NCBI GenBank assembly: GCA_047633195.1
Contig: JBLIEU010000008.1
Span: forward strand, 1 to 64,000
DNA from: JAKVAV01 sp047633195
GTDB lineage: Bacteria > Bacteroidota > Bacteroidia > Flavobacteriales_D > Cryomorphaceae
Length of the DNA: 64,000 nucleotides
Reading direction: 5' to 3'
In this document: one piece after another, positions 54,477-62,001 of the stretch
How the letters are laid out: every line of letters begins with the position of its first letter
Numbering within the stretch: the first letter of the stretch is position 1
The notes under the pieces: generated by a model
Told to the model about the DNA's origin: nothing
The model's database searches: none
What the model saw: the letters and a program-made list of their open reading frames with translations, nothing else
Position numbers and translations under genes: made by a program

Positions 54477-57314
54477 TTACTCTCCGTTATTGATCCTATC
54501 GGCTTGTTTTCTGGCGTCAGCCATTATTTTATCAGCTTGCTTCTGTGCTTCAACTACCAATTTATCACCTTGCTTATCGGCTTGCCTTCGCAATTGATCA
54601 GCGCCAATTTTAGCTCCCGCCTTAGCGATTGGATTCTTTGCATCCTTCACCAGTTTATCGGCTTGCTTGTCTGCTTCTTTACGCAGATCATCAGCAGCTT
54701 TTTCGCCCTCCTTTACCAATTGGTCTGCTTGCTTTTGAGCTTCAGCTAAAAGTTCATCGGCCTTCTCGCTCAAGTCTTCCTTAACCTCTTTAATTTGTTC
54801 CTCGATCACTTCTTTAACCGCTTCAGTGGCCTGCTCTTTCGCTGAGCTCTCGCCTTCCATTCCTGCAAAGGCTGGCTTAATAGAAGGATCGTATAGATCT
54901 CCTTCGATAGTTACATCCATATTGATGTATTCGCCCAATGACATATTTCCGCCAAGGAAAGCATTGGCTTGACCAAGTAAACCTTCAGCCATTTTATTGA
55001 AGTCACCACCCAGCTCTTTTCGTGGAATTTTCATTTTCATGAGGTAGTCAATCTTCTCATCGAAACTTACCCAACCGCTCACATTGGCAGTCATCGCGTC
55101 AATTTTTAGATCGAAGGGGGAAGTGGTGACCTTGCCGCCATCAATGACAAATGTTGCCTCTAAATCTTGGATACGTTGTTCTTTCAAACCAGGAGCCTTT
55201 AAGGTGCTAGATAGCTTCTCAAGGAAGTCTCCTCCTTTTAGTATGACCTCATCGCTGATCAATGAACCGCGTCCTTGCATCGTTTCGTAGACTGGTTCCA
55301 TATTCTGATCGAGAATTCCCTCTACCTTCAACTTAGAGCTGATTTTACCTTTTGCATGCTTCGTAATTGGAGCTATCTTTTGCACGGTATTGAAAGTTTC
55401 GAAAGCCTTGTCAATATCAATATCCTTCAGGTCGTAAGCAAAATCGTAGGACGGTTTATCCATATCTTGAGTTGAGTAGCTTCCGCTAATGCCCATGGTT
55501 CCACCGAGCCCTTTGGCTTGCAAATTCTCCAATTCGGCACGTTCATTTCTCAAGGTGATTTTTCCTTTAATATCAGAGAGTACGAGATCATCGTAAGTAA
55601 TTTCTCCGATGGTTGCATTTAAAACTAAGTCGAGATTGTCTGGAATCGGAACGACTCCTGAAGAACTATCGGCAGGAGCAGTTTCTCCCTCGACTTGCTC
55701 TACAGCTTCAGCTGTTTCTTCGCCTTCCTCAGTTGGCATAAATTTGTTGACATCAATCTTATCCGCACCGAAGTTGAACACGCCCTGCAACGTAGTGTCT
55801 TGGAGGGCGTACGCCACGTAATTACTGATATAACCATCCATCTCCATATTGATTCCTTCGTAAATCAATTTCACTTTTTCCACGTTCAACCTCTGAGGTG
55901 TGAAGTCCATTTTGGCAATTGGCAATGCCACATTTACTTCGGCATCGCGGTAAATGAAGTCATTCATCGCAGCGGCTCCCGAAGCTTCAAAATCATTGAA
56001 GCGTTGATTTTCAATAGCGCTTAGATTTCCATCCAATTTGAAATGAGCTGAAAGGTTTCCTGCCAACTCAAATTCCTCTTCCATCGGAACCACATCCTTA
56101 AAACTTCCCAAATCCAAGTCAGCATCAACTTTCGTCCGAATGTTAGGATCGCTTATCGGATTGCGCAAAAAGAGGTACGCATCGATGGTATTTGGCTTGG
56201 CCGCCGTTTTACCAATTTCCATGTGAAACTTGGGAACATCAAGGGTGATTTTATCCAAATCGTTTCCTTCGGGGCTTTCGACTTTTGCACTGATGGCGAT
56301 GTTTTGAATGCTCTTTGGCAAATCGGGATATTGCACCGATCCGTTGTCCACTTTAAGCTCGGCCATAAAACCGGGCATATTCTGCTCGTTATAAGTTCCG
56401 CGAACATATCCATCCAGCAAGACCGATCCCGAAGCACTTACACCTTCTAAATCCTGGGTGTAATAAGCGGGAATCAAACTCAAAATAGCCGTGAGCTCTG
56501 CCGTTTCAGTAGCAAAAGTGATGTCCATATCGATGTCATCTGTTGGCATGGCCACAAACCCATCGAACTTTAGGACTAAGGCATTCACATCGAGTTCATT
56601 TTCCATGAACTCGAAGCGCATCTCTTCAAGGTTCATTGCCAAATCGGCAATAAGATCAGCTTTGAGGGCATTGGCATACTTGATCCCGTCGTAATCGACG
56701 GTGAAAGCCTTGATATGCGTTTCGGTTTTGAGCGTAAAAATATCTTGGGCAAAATCACCGCTCCCGATGTGATCCAAATCTTGGATGGTCATTCGCATAG
56801 GCAAGGTGGCATCGTCATAAATAATCACACCGTCAGTAATGCTATACTCCTTGATTGACAAATTGAGCGGTGCCGCTTCCTCGGTGGTCACTTCTTCTAT
56901 TGCGGGTTCGTCGTCTGATGCAATCGCGATATCGTAATTGGCACGACCATCTTCGAGTACCTTAACCATAAAATACGGTCTGTCCAGGCTGATGCTTTTT
57001 ATGACAATTTGATCTCCGCTAATGACGCTCATCACATCCATCACCAGACCGATATTACCAATGCTCGCCAGCGTGTCGCTTTCAAAGTCTTCAATGCCGA
57101 CTATACTCAGTTCTTCAATACCAACGGCTAGGTTGGGGAAATTGCGAATAAGGGATAAGCTCACATCGTTGAACTCCACTTTTGCATGCAGGTTCTCGTT
57201 GGCTTGTTGTTTGACTAGATCAATTATTTTCCCTTTAAAGACAAAAGGAAGAATCAGAAGGAGCAGAAAGATAGCCACTACAATGATGGCAATAATTCTC
57301 AGCGCTTTTTTCAT
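54477..57314 (-). CDS. AsmA-like envelope protein with Lys/Asp-rich coiled-coil tail
   Basis: 945 residues. One N-terminal membrane anchor (about 8-28, IIAIIVVAIFLLLLILPFVF), then AsmA-type sequence with VEFNDVSLSLIRNFPNLAVGIEELSIVG at the start, a long beta-rich middle, and the AsmA C-terminal block (GTMGISGSYSTQDM; IPRKELGGDFNKMAEGLLGQ). AsmA relatives act in lipid transport to the outer membrane. The last 119 residues (827-945) are an unusual helical tail of QKQADQLVKEGEKAAD-type 11-mers, highly charged. ATGA overlap with the symporter gene upstream. Confidence 0.8.
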   Translation of the reverse strand: MKKALRIIAIIVVAIFLLLLILPFVFKGKIIDLVKQQANENLHAKVEFNDVSLSLIRNFPNLAVGIEELSIVGIEDFESDTLASIGNIGLVMDVMSVISGDQIVIKSISLDRPYFMVKVLEDGRANYDIAIASDDEPAIEEVTTEEAAPLNLSIKEYSITDGVIIYDDATLPMRMTIQDLDHIGSGDFAQDIFTLKTETHIKAFTVDYDGIKYANALKADLIADLAMNLEEMRFEFMENELDVNALVLKFDGFVAMPTDDIDMDITFATETAELTAILSLIPAYYTQDLEGVSASGSVLLDGYVRGTYNEQNMPGFMAELKVDNGSVQYPDLPKSIQNIAISAKVESPEGNDLDKITLDVPKFHMEIGKTAAKPNTIDAYLFLRNPISDPNIRTKVDADLDLGSFKDVVPMEEEFELAGNLSAHFKLDGNLSAIENQRFNDFEASGAAAMNDFIYRDAEVNVALPIAKMDFTPQRLNVEKVKLIYEGINMEMDGYISNYVAYALQDTTLQGVFNFGADKIDVNKFMPTEEGEETAEAVEQVEGETAPADSSSGVVPIPDNLDLVLNATIGEITYDDLVLSDIKGKITLRNERAELENLQAKGLGGTMGISGSYSTQDMDKPSYDFAYDLKDIDIDKAFETFNTVQKIAPITKHAKGKISSKLKVEGILDQNMEPVYETMQGRGSLISDEVILKGGDFLEKLSSTLKAPGLKEQRIQDLEATFVIDGGKVTTSPFDLKIDAMTANVSGWVSFDEKIDYLMKMKIPRKELGGDFNKMAEGLLGQANAFLGGNMSLGEYINMDVTIEGDLYDPSIKPAFAGMEGESSAKEQATEAVKEVIEEQIKEVKEDLSEKADELLAEAQKQADQLVKEGEKAADDLRKEADKQADKLVKDAKNPIAKAGAKIGADQLRRQADKQGDKLVVEAQKQADKIMADARKQADRINNGE

Positions 57315-58723
57315 AAGTCCTCGCGGTAGTTTAGTTCGTTTTCAGATTTTGCAATCACGGTAGAAACAGTCGCATCACCCGTGACGTTTACTACAGTGCG
57401 ACACATATCTAAGATACGGTCAACGGGAAATATTATTGCGATCCAAAGCGGATTCAATCCAACACTTTGTAAAACAATAATGAGCATAACCAGTCCAGCA
57501 CTTGGAACAGCGGCAGAACCGATCGAGGCGAGAGTAGCCGTCAGCACGATGGTCAATTGCTGTCCAAAAGTGAGATCGACGTAGTGGAGCTGGGCCAAAA
57601 AGATAACCGCAACGGCCTGATAGAGGCTCGTTCCGTCCATATTTACTGTAGCCCCAATGGGAAGTACAAACCCAGTAATACTTCTGGAAACGCCAATATT
57701 CTCCTCAACGCATTCCATAGTAACTGGAAGTGTGGCGGCACTGGAGCTAGTCGAAAAAGCAAGAAATTGGGCTGGACTTATTCTTTTAAAAAATCCTCTG
57801 TAAGTCATCGGTTTAACGACTCCTTTCGCAATAAGCGGATAGAACACAAAAATCATAAAGGCCAAACCAATGACCACCGTAATGGAATAGCTCCCAAGTC
57901 CTTTGAAAATTTCAAAAACCTCTGCAGGCGTGTCGGCCATAGTTGACAGCACTCCCGCCATCAATGCAAAAACGAAGAATGGAGCAGCTTGCATGACAAT
58001 GTCTACCATTTTCAAAAACACTTCGTTGGTGCCATTTATAAATGACTTCAACATACTCACCTTCTCTTCGGGAACTATTGCCAAGCAAAGACCAAAAAAG
58101 ATGGCGAAGAAAATGACTTGTAACATGAGTCCATTATCAGAAATGGACAAGATGATGTTCTCGGGCACCATATCCACCAAGAATTTCAGAGGACCATCAT
58201 CTTTGGATGCTTGCGCAGTTTCCAATTTGGAAGCGGCTTTACTCAGGCTATTTTCATCGGCCAATTCCTGTGCCTCGGCATTGAGGTAGCTTGCGTATTT
58301 GGGGTCTCCCGAAAAGTACTTGCCGTCTTTGATTTCGATATCATTCGAAACAGCCCACGTTTCATAGGCTATTCGGTTCTTGATCCGCGATTCTTCGCCA
58401 ACGAAATTCCCCGGCTTGATGACATTAACCAGAAGAAGACCTATACCGATGGCGGTAATAGTGGTAATAAGGTATAGCCCTAAAGTCTTGGCGCCAAGCC
58501 TTCCCAGTTTGGAAACATCCTTGAGCCCAGCGATTCCCGACATGATGGAAAACAGCACCAAGGGCACGGCAATAAATTTGAGCATTCGGATGAAAATCAC
58601 ACCAAATGGATCGATCCAATTTTTGGTGAATTCATTCCAACCCAGGTAACTCGCCAGAAATGCCCAGATGATTCCAAGTACAAGTCCGATGATGATTTTC
58701 CAGTGCAGTGCTAGTTTTTTCAT
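57311..58723 (-). CDS. Dicarboxylate/amino acid:cation symporter
   Basis: 470 residues from ATG 58723, which overlaps the aroC stop as ATGA; a longer in-frame start (58813) lies inside aroC. DAACS family (GltP/DctA): STSSSAATLPVTMECVE is the serine-rich re-entrant loop and GATVNMDGTSLYQAV includes the NMDGT substrate/cation site. Carries glutamate, aspartate or C4-dicarboxylates with Na+ or H+. An about 80-residue loop between early membrane segments (GEESRIKNRIAYETW...KFLVDMVPENI) is longer than in GltPh. Confidence 0.92.
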   Translation of the reverse strand: MKKLALHWKIIIGLVLGIIWAFLASYLGWNEFTKNWIDPFGVIFIRMLKFIAVPLVLFSIMSGIAGLKDVSKLGRLGAKTLGLYLITTITAIGIGLLLVNVIKPGNFVGEESRIKNRIAYETWAVSNDIEIKDGKYFSGDPKYASYLNAEAQELADENSLSKAASKLETAQASKDDGPLKFLVDMVPENIILSISDNGLMLQVIFFAIFFGLCLAIVPEEKVSMLKSFINGTNEVFLKMVDIVMQAAPFFVFALMAGVLSTMADTPAEVFEIFKGLGSYSITVVIGLAFMIFVFYPLIAKGVVKPMTYRGFFKRISPAQFLAFSTSSSAATLPVTMECVEENIGVSRSITGFVLPIGATVNMDGTSLYQAVAVIFLAQLHYVDLTFGQQLTIVLTATLASIGSAAVPSAGLVMLIIVLQSVGLNPLWIAIIFPVDRILDMCRTVVNVTGDATVSTVIAKSENELNYREDL

Positions 58724-59796
58724 AAACGAGTTGTGCGGTTTCGCAGAAGGTGATCGACCAATACGAGGGCAGTCATGGCTTCCACAATGGGTACCGCTCT
58801 CGGCACCACGCATGGATCATGTCTTCCTTTAATTTCCAATTCAGTTTCTTTCCCTTCGCGGGTAATGGTTTGTTGCTTTTTTCCAATGGAAGCGACGGGT
58901 TTGAAGGCCACTCGGAATACAATATCCATTCCGTTTGAGATGCCCCCTTGAACTCCTCCACTGTGATTGGTTCTTGTGGAAGGTTTGCCATCCACAATTT
59001 CAAATCCATCGTTGTGATCGCTGCCCCTCATTTTGGCAGCAGCAAAACCGCTACCGATCTCAAAACCTTTAACAGCATTGATACTCAGCATGGCTTTGCC
59101 CAAGTCGGCGTGGAGTTTATCAAAAACGGGGTCACCCAATCCTGCGGGAACCTCTAATACCAAGCCTGTCACAATTCCTCCAAGGGTATCGCCCTCATCT
59201 CTTGCATTCTCGATGGCCTTTCTCATGGCTTTCGCCGAAGAAGGTTCGGGACAACGAACTTCATTTTCTGGTGCATTCAAATCCAGTTCGGTGTGTGGCT
59301 TATCGAGCTCAACTTGTCCGATAGCACTCACATACGATTTGATTTCAATCCCTTCTGCTAGGAGCAGTTGTTTGGCAATAGCCCCTGCTGCTACTCGGCA
59401 AGCTGTTTCGCGAGCCGATGATCGACCACCGCCTCGGTAATCTCTAATTCCATACTTTGCTTCGTAGACATAATCAGCGTGGGAAGGACGAAAGACATCT
59501 TTGAGATTGCCGTAATCTTTTGATCGTTGATCGGCGTTCGGGATAATGAATGCGATGGGAGTTCCCGTAGTCGTTCCTTCAAAAATTCCCGAGAGCCAGC
59601 TTACCGTATCAGATTCCTTTCGTTGGGTGGTCAAATCGCTTTGACCTGGCTTCCGCCGATCCAATTCTTTTTGGATAGCATCCATATCGAGTTGAAGTCC
59701 CGCAGGACATCCGTCTATAATTCCCCCGATTGCCTCGCCATGCGATTCTCCGAAGGTAGTAAGCTTAAAAAGGGTACCTAAGCTATTTCCCGCCAT
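58720..59796 (-). CDS. aroC: Chorismate synthase
   Basis: 358 residues. N-terminal SLGTLFKLTTFGESHGEAIGGIIDGCPAG contains the catalytic-site His; then RKPGQSDLTTQRKESD, FRPSHADYVYEAKYGIRDYRGGGRSSARET and the C-terminal RHDPCVVPRAVPIVEAMTALVL. Last step of the shikimate pathway, FMN-dependent. A well-formed promoter sits just upstream. First gene of a tightly packed run through the symporter, AsmA-like, OmpA-like and DUF4920 genes. Confidence 0.97.
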   Translation of the reverse strand: MAGNSLGTLFKLTTFGESHGEAIGGIIDGCPAGLQLDMDAIQKELDRRKPGQSDLTTQRKESDTVSWLSGIFEGTTTGTPIAFIIPNADQRSKDYGNLKDVFRPSHADYVYEAKYGIRDYRGGGRSSARETACRVAAGAIAKQLLLAEGIEIKSYVSAIGQVELDKPHTELDLNAPENEVRCPEPSSAKAMRKAIENARDEGDTLGGIVTGLVLEVPAGLGDPVFDKLHADLGKAMLSINAVKGFEIGSGFAAAKMRGSDHNDGFEIVDGKPSTRTNHSGGVQGGISNGMDIVFRVAFKPVASIGKKQQTITREGKETELEIKGRHDPCVVPRAVPIVEAMTALVLVDHLLRNRTTRL

Positions 59797-59801
59797 GCGG
59801 C

Positions 59802-59830
59802 CAAAGATAGTAATCTTTCACACCGTCAAA
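59802..59830 (-). promoter_or_regulatory. Promoter of aroC
   Basis: Minus-strand TTTG (59827-59830), 17 bp, then TATCTTTG (59802-59809): both boxes match the Bacteroidota consensus exactly. The -7 box ends 5 bp before the ATG, so the mRNA may be leaderless. Confidence 0.65.
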
Positions 59831-59879
59831 GCGGGTGTTCGCTTCTGTTTTCGCACCTTTACGGTTCAAAATCTAGGGC

Positions 59880-61136
59880 ATGAAAATTCTCATCAAAAAC
59901 ATCAAAGGACTGGTTGGCCATTACGAAGATGCTCCCCGCTTTTTACGCGGACAGGACATGGATACTCTCCCTATTTTGGAGAACGCCTTCCTCGGTATCG
60001 AAGATGGAAAAATTGCCCTGTACGGAAAGATGGAAGACTGGGGTGGAATAACCGATTGGCGAGACTTGGAAGTCATTGATGCCGAAGGCCGTTTCGTTCT
60101 CCCCTCTTTTTGTGATTCCCACACGCACCTAGTTTTTGCTGCATCACGCGAATTGGAATTTGAAGACCGAATCAAAGGGTTGACTTATGAGGAAGTCGCG
60201 GCTCGCGGAGGTGGAATTCTGAACTCTTCGCGAAAGCTCCGAGAAATGACTGAAGACGAGCTATTTGAACGAGCGCTGGTGCGCCTGAAAAAAGCCCAAC
60301 TTTCGGGAACAGGCGCGATTGAAATCAAAAGCGGCTACGGACTTGACACCGAATCGGAGATCAAAATGCTGCGTGTCATTCGTCGACTCAAGGAGGAATC
60401 GGGTATGATGATCAAATCAACATTTCTGGGAGCGCATGCCTTGCCACCCGAATTTAAGGAATACCGTGAAGGGTATGTCGACCTCATCATCAAGGAGATG
60501 ATTCCAGAAATCGCCAAAGAAGGACTCGCCGATTACGCCGATGTCTTTTGTGAGAAAGGATACTTCACGACTGCCGAGACTTTAGCCATCGTTGAAAGTG
60601 CCGCCCGCCACGGGATGAAGAGTAAAATCCACGTAAACCAGTTCAATGCTTTTGGAGCCATTCCCGAATTGGTACAAGCAGGTGTGGTCTCGGTTGATCA
60701 CTTGGAGGTATTGGGCAAAGGCGACGTATCTGCTTTAGTGAATTCGAGCACGATTGCAACGGCACTGCCGCTTTGTAGTTTGTTCCTAAGCATTCCCTAC
60801 ACTCCTGTTCGGGAACTCATGAACGAAAATGCCATTGTCGCACTTGCTACCGATTTTAATCCTGGTTCCGCACCGTCAAGCAATATGCCGATGGCGATTT
60901 CTTTGGGCTGCATCAAAATGAAGATGACACCAGCCGAGGCGATCAACGCTGCAACTTTAAATGGCGCAGCGGCGATGGAGGTTTCGGATACTCATGGAAC
61001 CATCACTGCGGGTAAATCAGCGAATATGCTGATTACAGAGCCTTGTGAGCATTTGAGCTATTTGCCTTATAGCTTTGGTGAGCCAGCAATTGATGGGGTG
61101 ATTTTAGAGGGAGAGATCATAAAAGGAATTGAATGA
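59880..61136 (+). CDS. hutI: Imidazolonepropionase
   Basis: 418 residues of the amidohydrolase superfamily. LPSFCDSHTHLVFAASRE holds the HxH metal pair; IEIKSGYGLD, FLGAHALPPEF, IHVNQFNAFGAIPELVQAGVVSVDHLEVL and ATDFNPGSAPSSNMPM carry the other metal/substrate residues, including the late Asp. Opens the imidazolone ring in histidine breakdown. Divergent from aroC. No hutH, hutU or hutC nearby; ftcD at 39294 does the following step. Confidence 0.96.
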   Translation: MKILIKNIKGLVGHYEDAPRFLRGQDMDTLPILENAFLGIEDGKIALYGKMEDWGGITDWRDLEVIDAEGRFVLPSFCDSHTHLVFAASRELEFEDRIKGLTYEEVAARGGGILNSSRKLREMTEDELFERALVRLKKAQLSGTGAIEIKSGYGLDTESEIKMLRVIRRLKEESGMMIKSTFLGAHALPPEFKEYREGYVDLIIKEMIPEIAKEGLADYADVFCEKGYFTTAETLAIVESAARHGMKSKIHVNQFNAFGAIPELVQAGVVSVDHLEVLGKGDVSALVNSSTIATALPLCSLFLSIPYTPVRELMNENAIVALATDFNPGSAPSSNMPMAISLGCIKMKMTPAEAINAATLNGAAAMEVSDTHGTITAGKSANMLITEPCEHLSYLPYSFGEPAIDGVILEGEIIKGIE

Positions 61137-61142
61137 TCCCAT

Positions 61143-61721
61143 TCAAAACTGGAGAAGCATACCCATCTCTCCAACTCCAGCCTCAAAACTCAACTCCATT
61201 CCTTCCCCGATGGTCACTTTTTTATGAACCAAAACCATGGCGACATCAAAGGCAAATAGAAATGCTCCTTGCAGCATAATCGACTTTCCATAACCCTTCC
61301 AGAGATCGGGATCCTTGGAGACGTTTTTTGATCGCTCCATCATCCAAGCGCCTGCTGCGATGTAGCCGAGATCAAGCCCCGCGTTGAAGAGAAGGGTTTT
61401 ATCGATACCCATTTGCTCCTGGAAGAGTTCAAGAGCAGAACCATCCGTTCCCAACTTAGCCGCACTGAAATAGCCAAAACCTGCGATCGCCAGATTGACA
61501 CCGTTCCAGATGGCATTCATCTCGTAAAAGCGGGAAGTGCTTCCAGAGGTATTGGTGCGGAGGACCAAACCCGAAGCAATATTGGCAACAGCCCAACCTC
61601 CCAAGACCATCATTCCCGTTTGTCGGTAGTTCTGCTCAGCTTGCCAAGATTCTTCCAGCGTTTGACTGAAAACCAAAATGGAAAATAACAAAAAGGCAGA
61701 AGTGAGACCAAAGGATTTCAT
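61143..61721 (-). CDS. Small exported membrane protein of unknown function
   Basis: 192 residues: signal peptide ending near LVFSQ, then four hydrophobic stretches (MMVLGGWAVANIASGLVL, NGVNLAIAGFGYFSAA, ALLFNAGLDLGYIAAGAWMM-like, IMLQGAFLFAFDVAMVLV). The blocks GGWAVANI, MNAIWNGVN and NAGLDLGYI resemble a conserved Bacteroidota family without known role. Convergent with hutI, 6 bp apart. Confidence 0.7.
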   Translation of the reverse strand: MKSFGLTSAFLLFSILVFSQTLEESWQAEQNYRQTGMMVLGGWAVANIASGLVLRTNTSGSTSRFYEMNAIWNGVNLAIAGFGYFSAAKLGTDGSALELFQEQMGIDKTLLFNAGLDLGYIAAGAWMMERSKNVSKDPDLWKGYGKSIMLQGAFLFAFDVAMVLVHKKVTIGEGMELSFEAGVGEMGMLLQF

Positions 61722-61810
61722 GATTGATTTTTTAAAGAAACGTGCTGTTTTAGAGAAGGTTCAGTACGGTTTTTACCACCGATTGCAGCAAGTTATAAAA
61801 CTGTAACACA

Positions 61811-61840
61811 AAAAAACGCCGAGCAAGCTCGGCGTTTCAT
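61811..61840 (-). terminator. Terminator after nrdJ
   Basis: GC-rich stem (61814-61824 with 61827-61837); the T-run lies on the minus strand. About 165 bp after the nrdJ stop. Confidence 0.85.
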
Positions 61841-61901
61841 TTATTTTGTCTTATTCAAGGCCCTCCTGAACCTCCCTTAGTGTCTGATCAGGGAAGTCTG
61901 G

Positions 61902-61981
61902 TAGCAGCGTTACACTCGTTTTGAGAACCAAGGAGCTGACATTGGTCAGTGACTGTTCACAAAACGAGTGTAACGCTGCTA
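61902..61981. repeat. Perfect 21-bp inverted repeat with nested hairpin
   Basis: 61902-61922 and 61961-61981 are exact reverse complements (each includes CGTTACACTCG or its complement). The 38-base loop holds CTGAC-ATTG-GTCAG as an inner hairpin. It lies 20 bp after the nrdJ stop and before its terminator. No T-run follows, so it is not a simple terminator. Confidence 0.9.
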
Positions 61982-62001
61982 ACGGGCTTTCATGTCGAAC
62001 A

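Noticed and set aside
61902..61981. Integron attC site
   Set aside because: The arms are perfectly paired without extrahelical bases, and the attC core ends (RYYYAAC/GTTRRRY) are not found in the right places; no integrase nearby.
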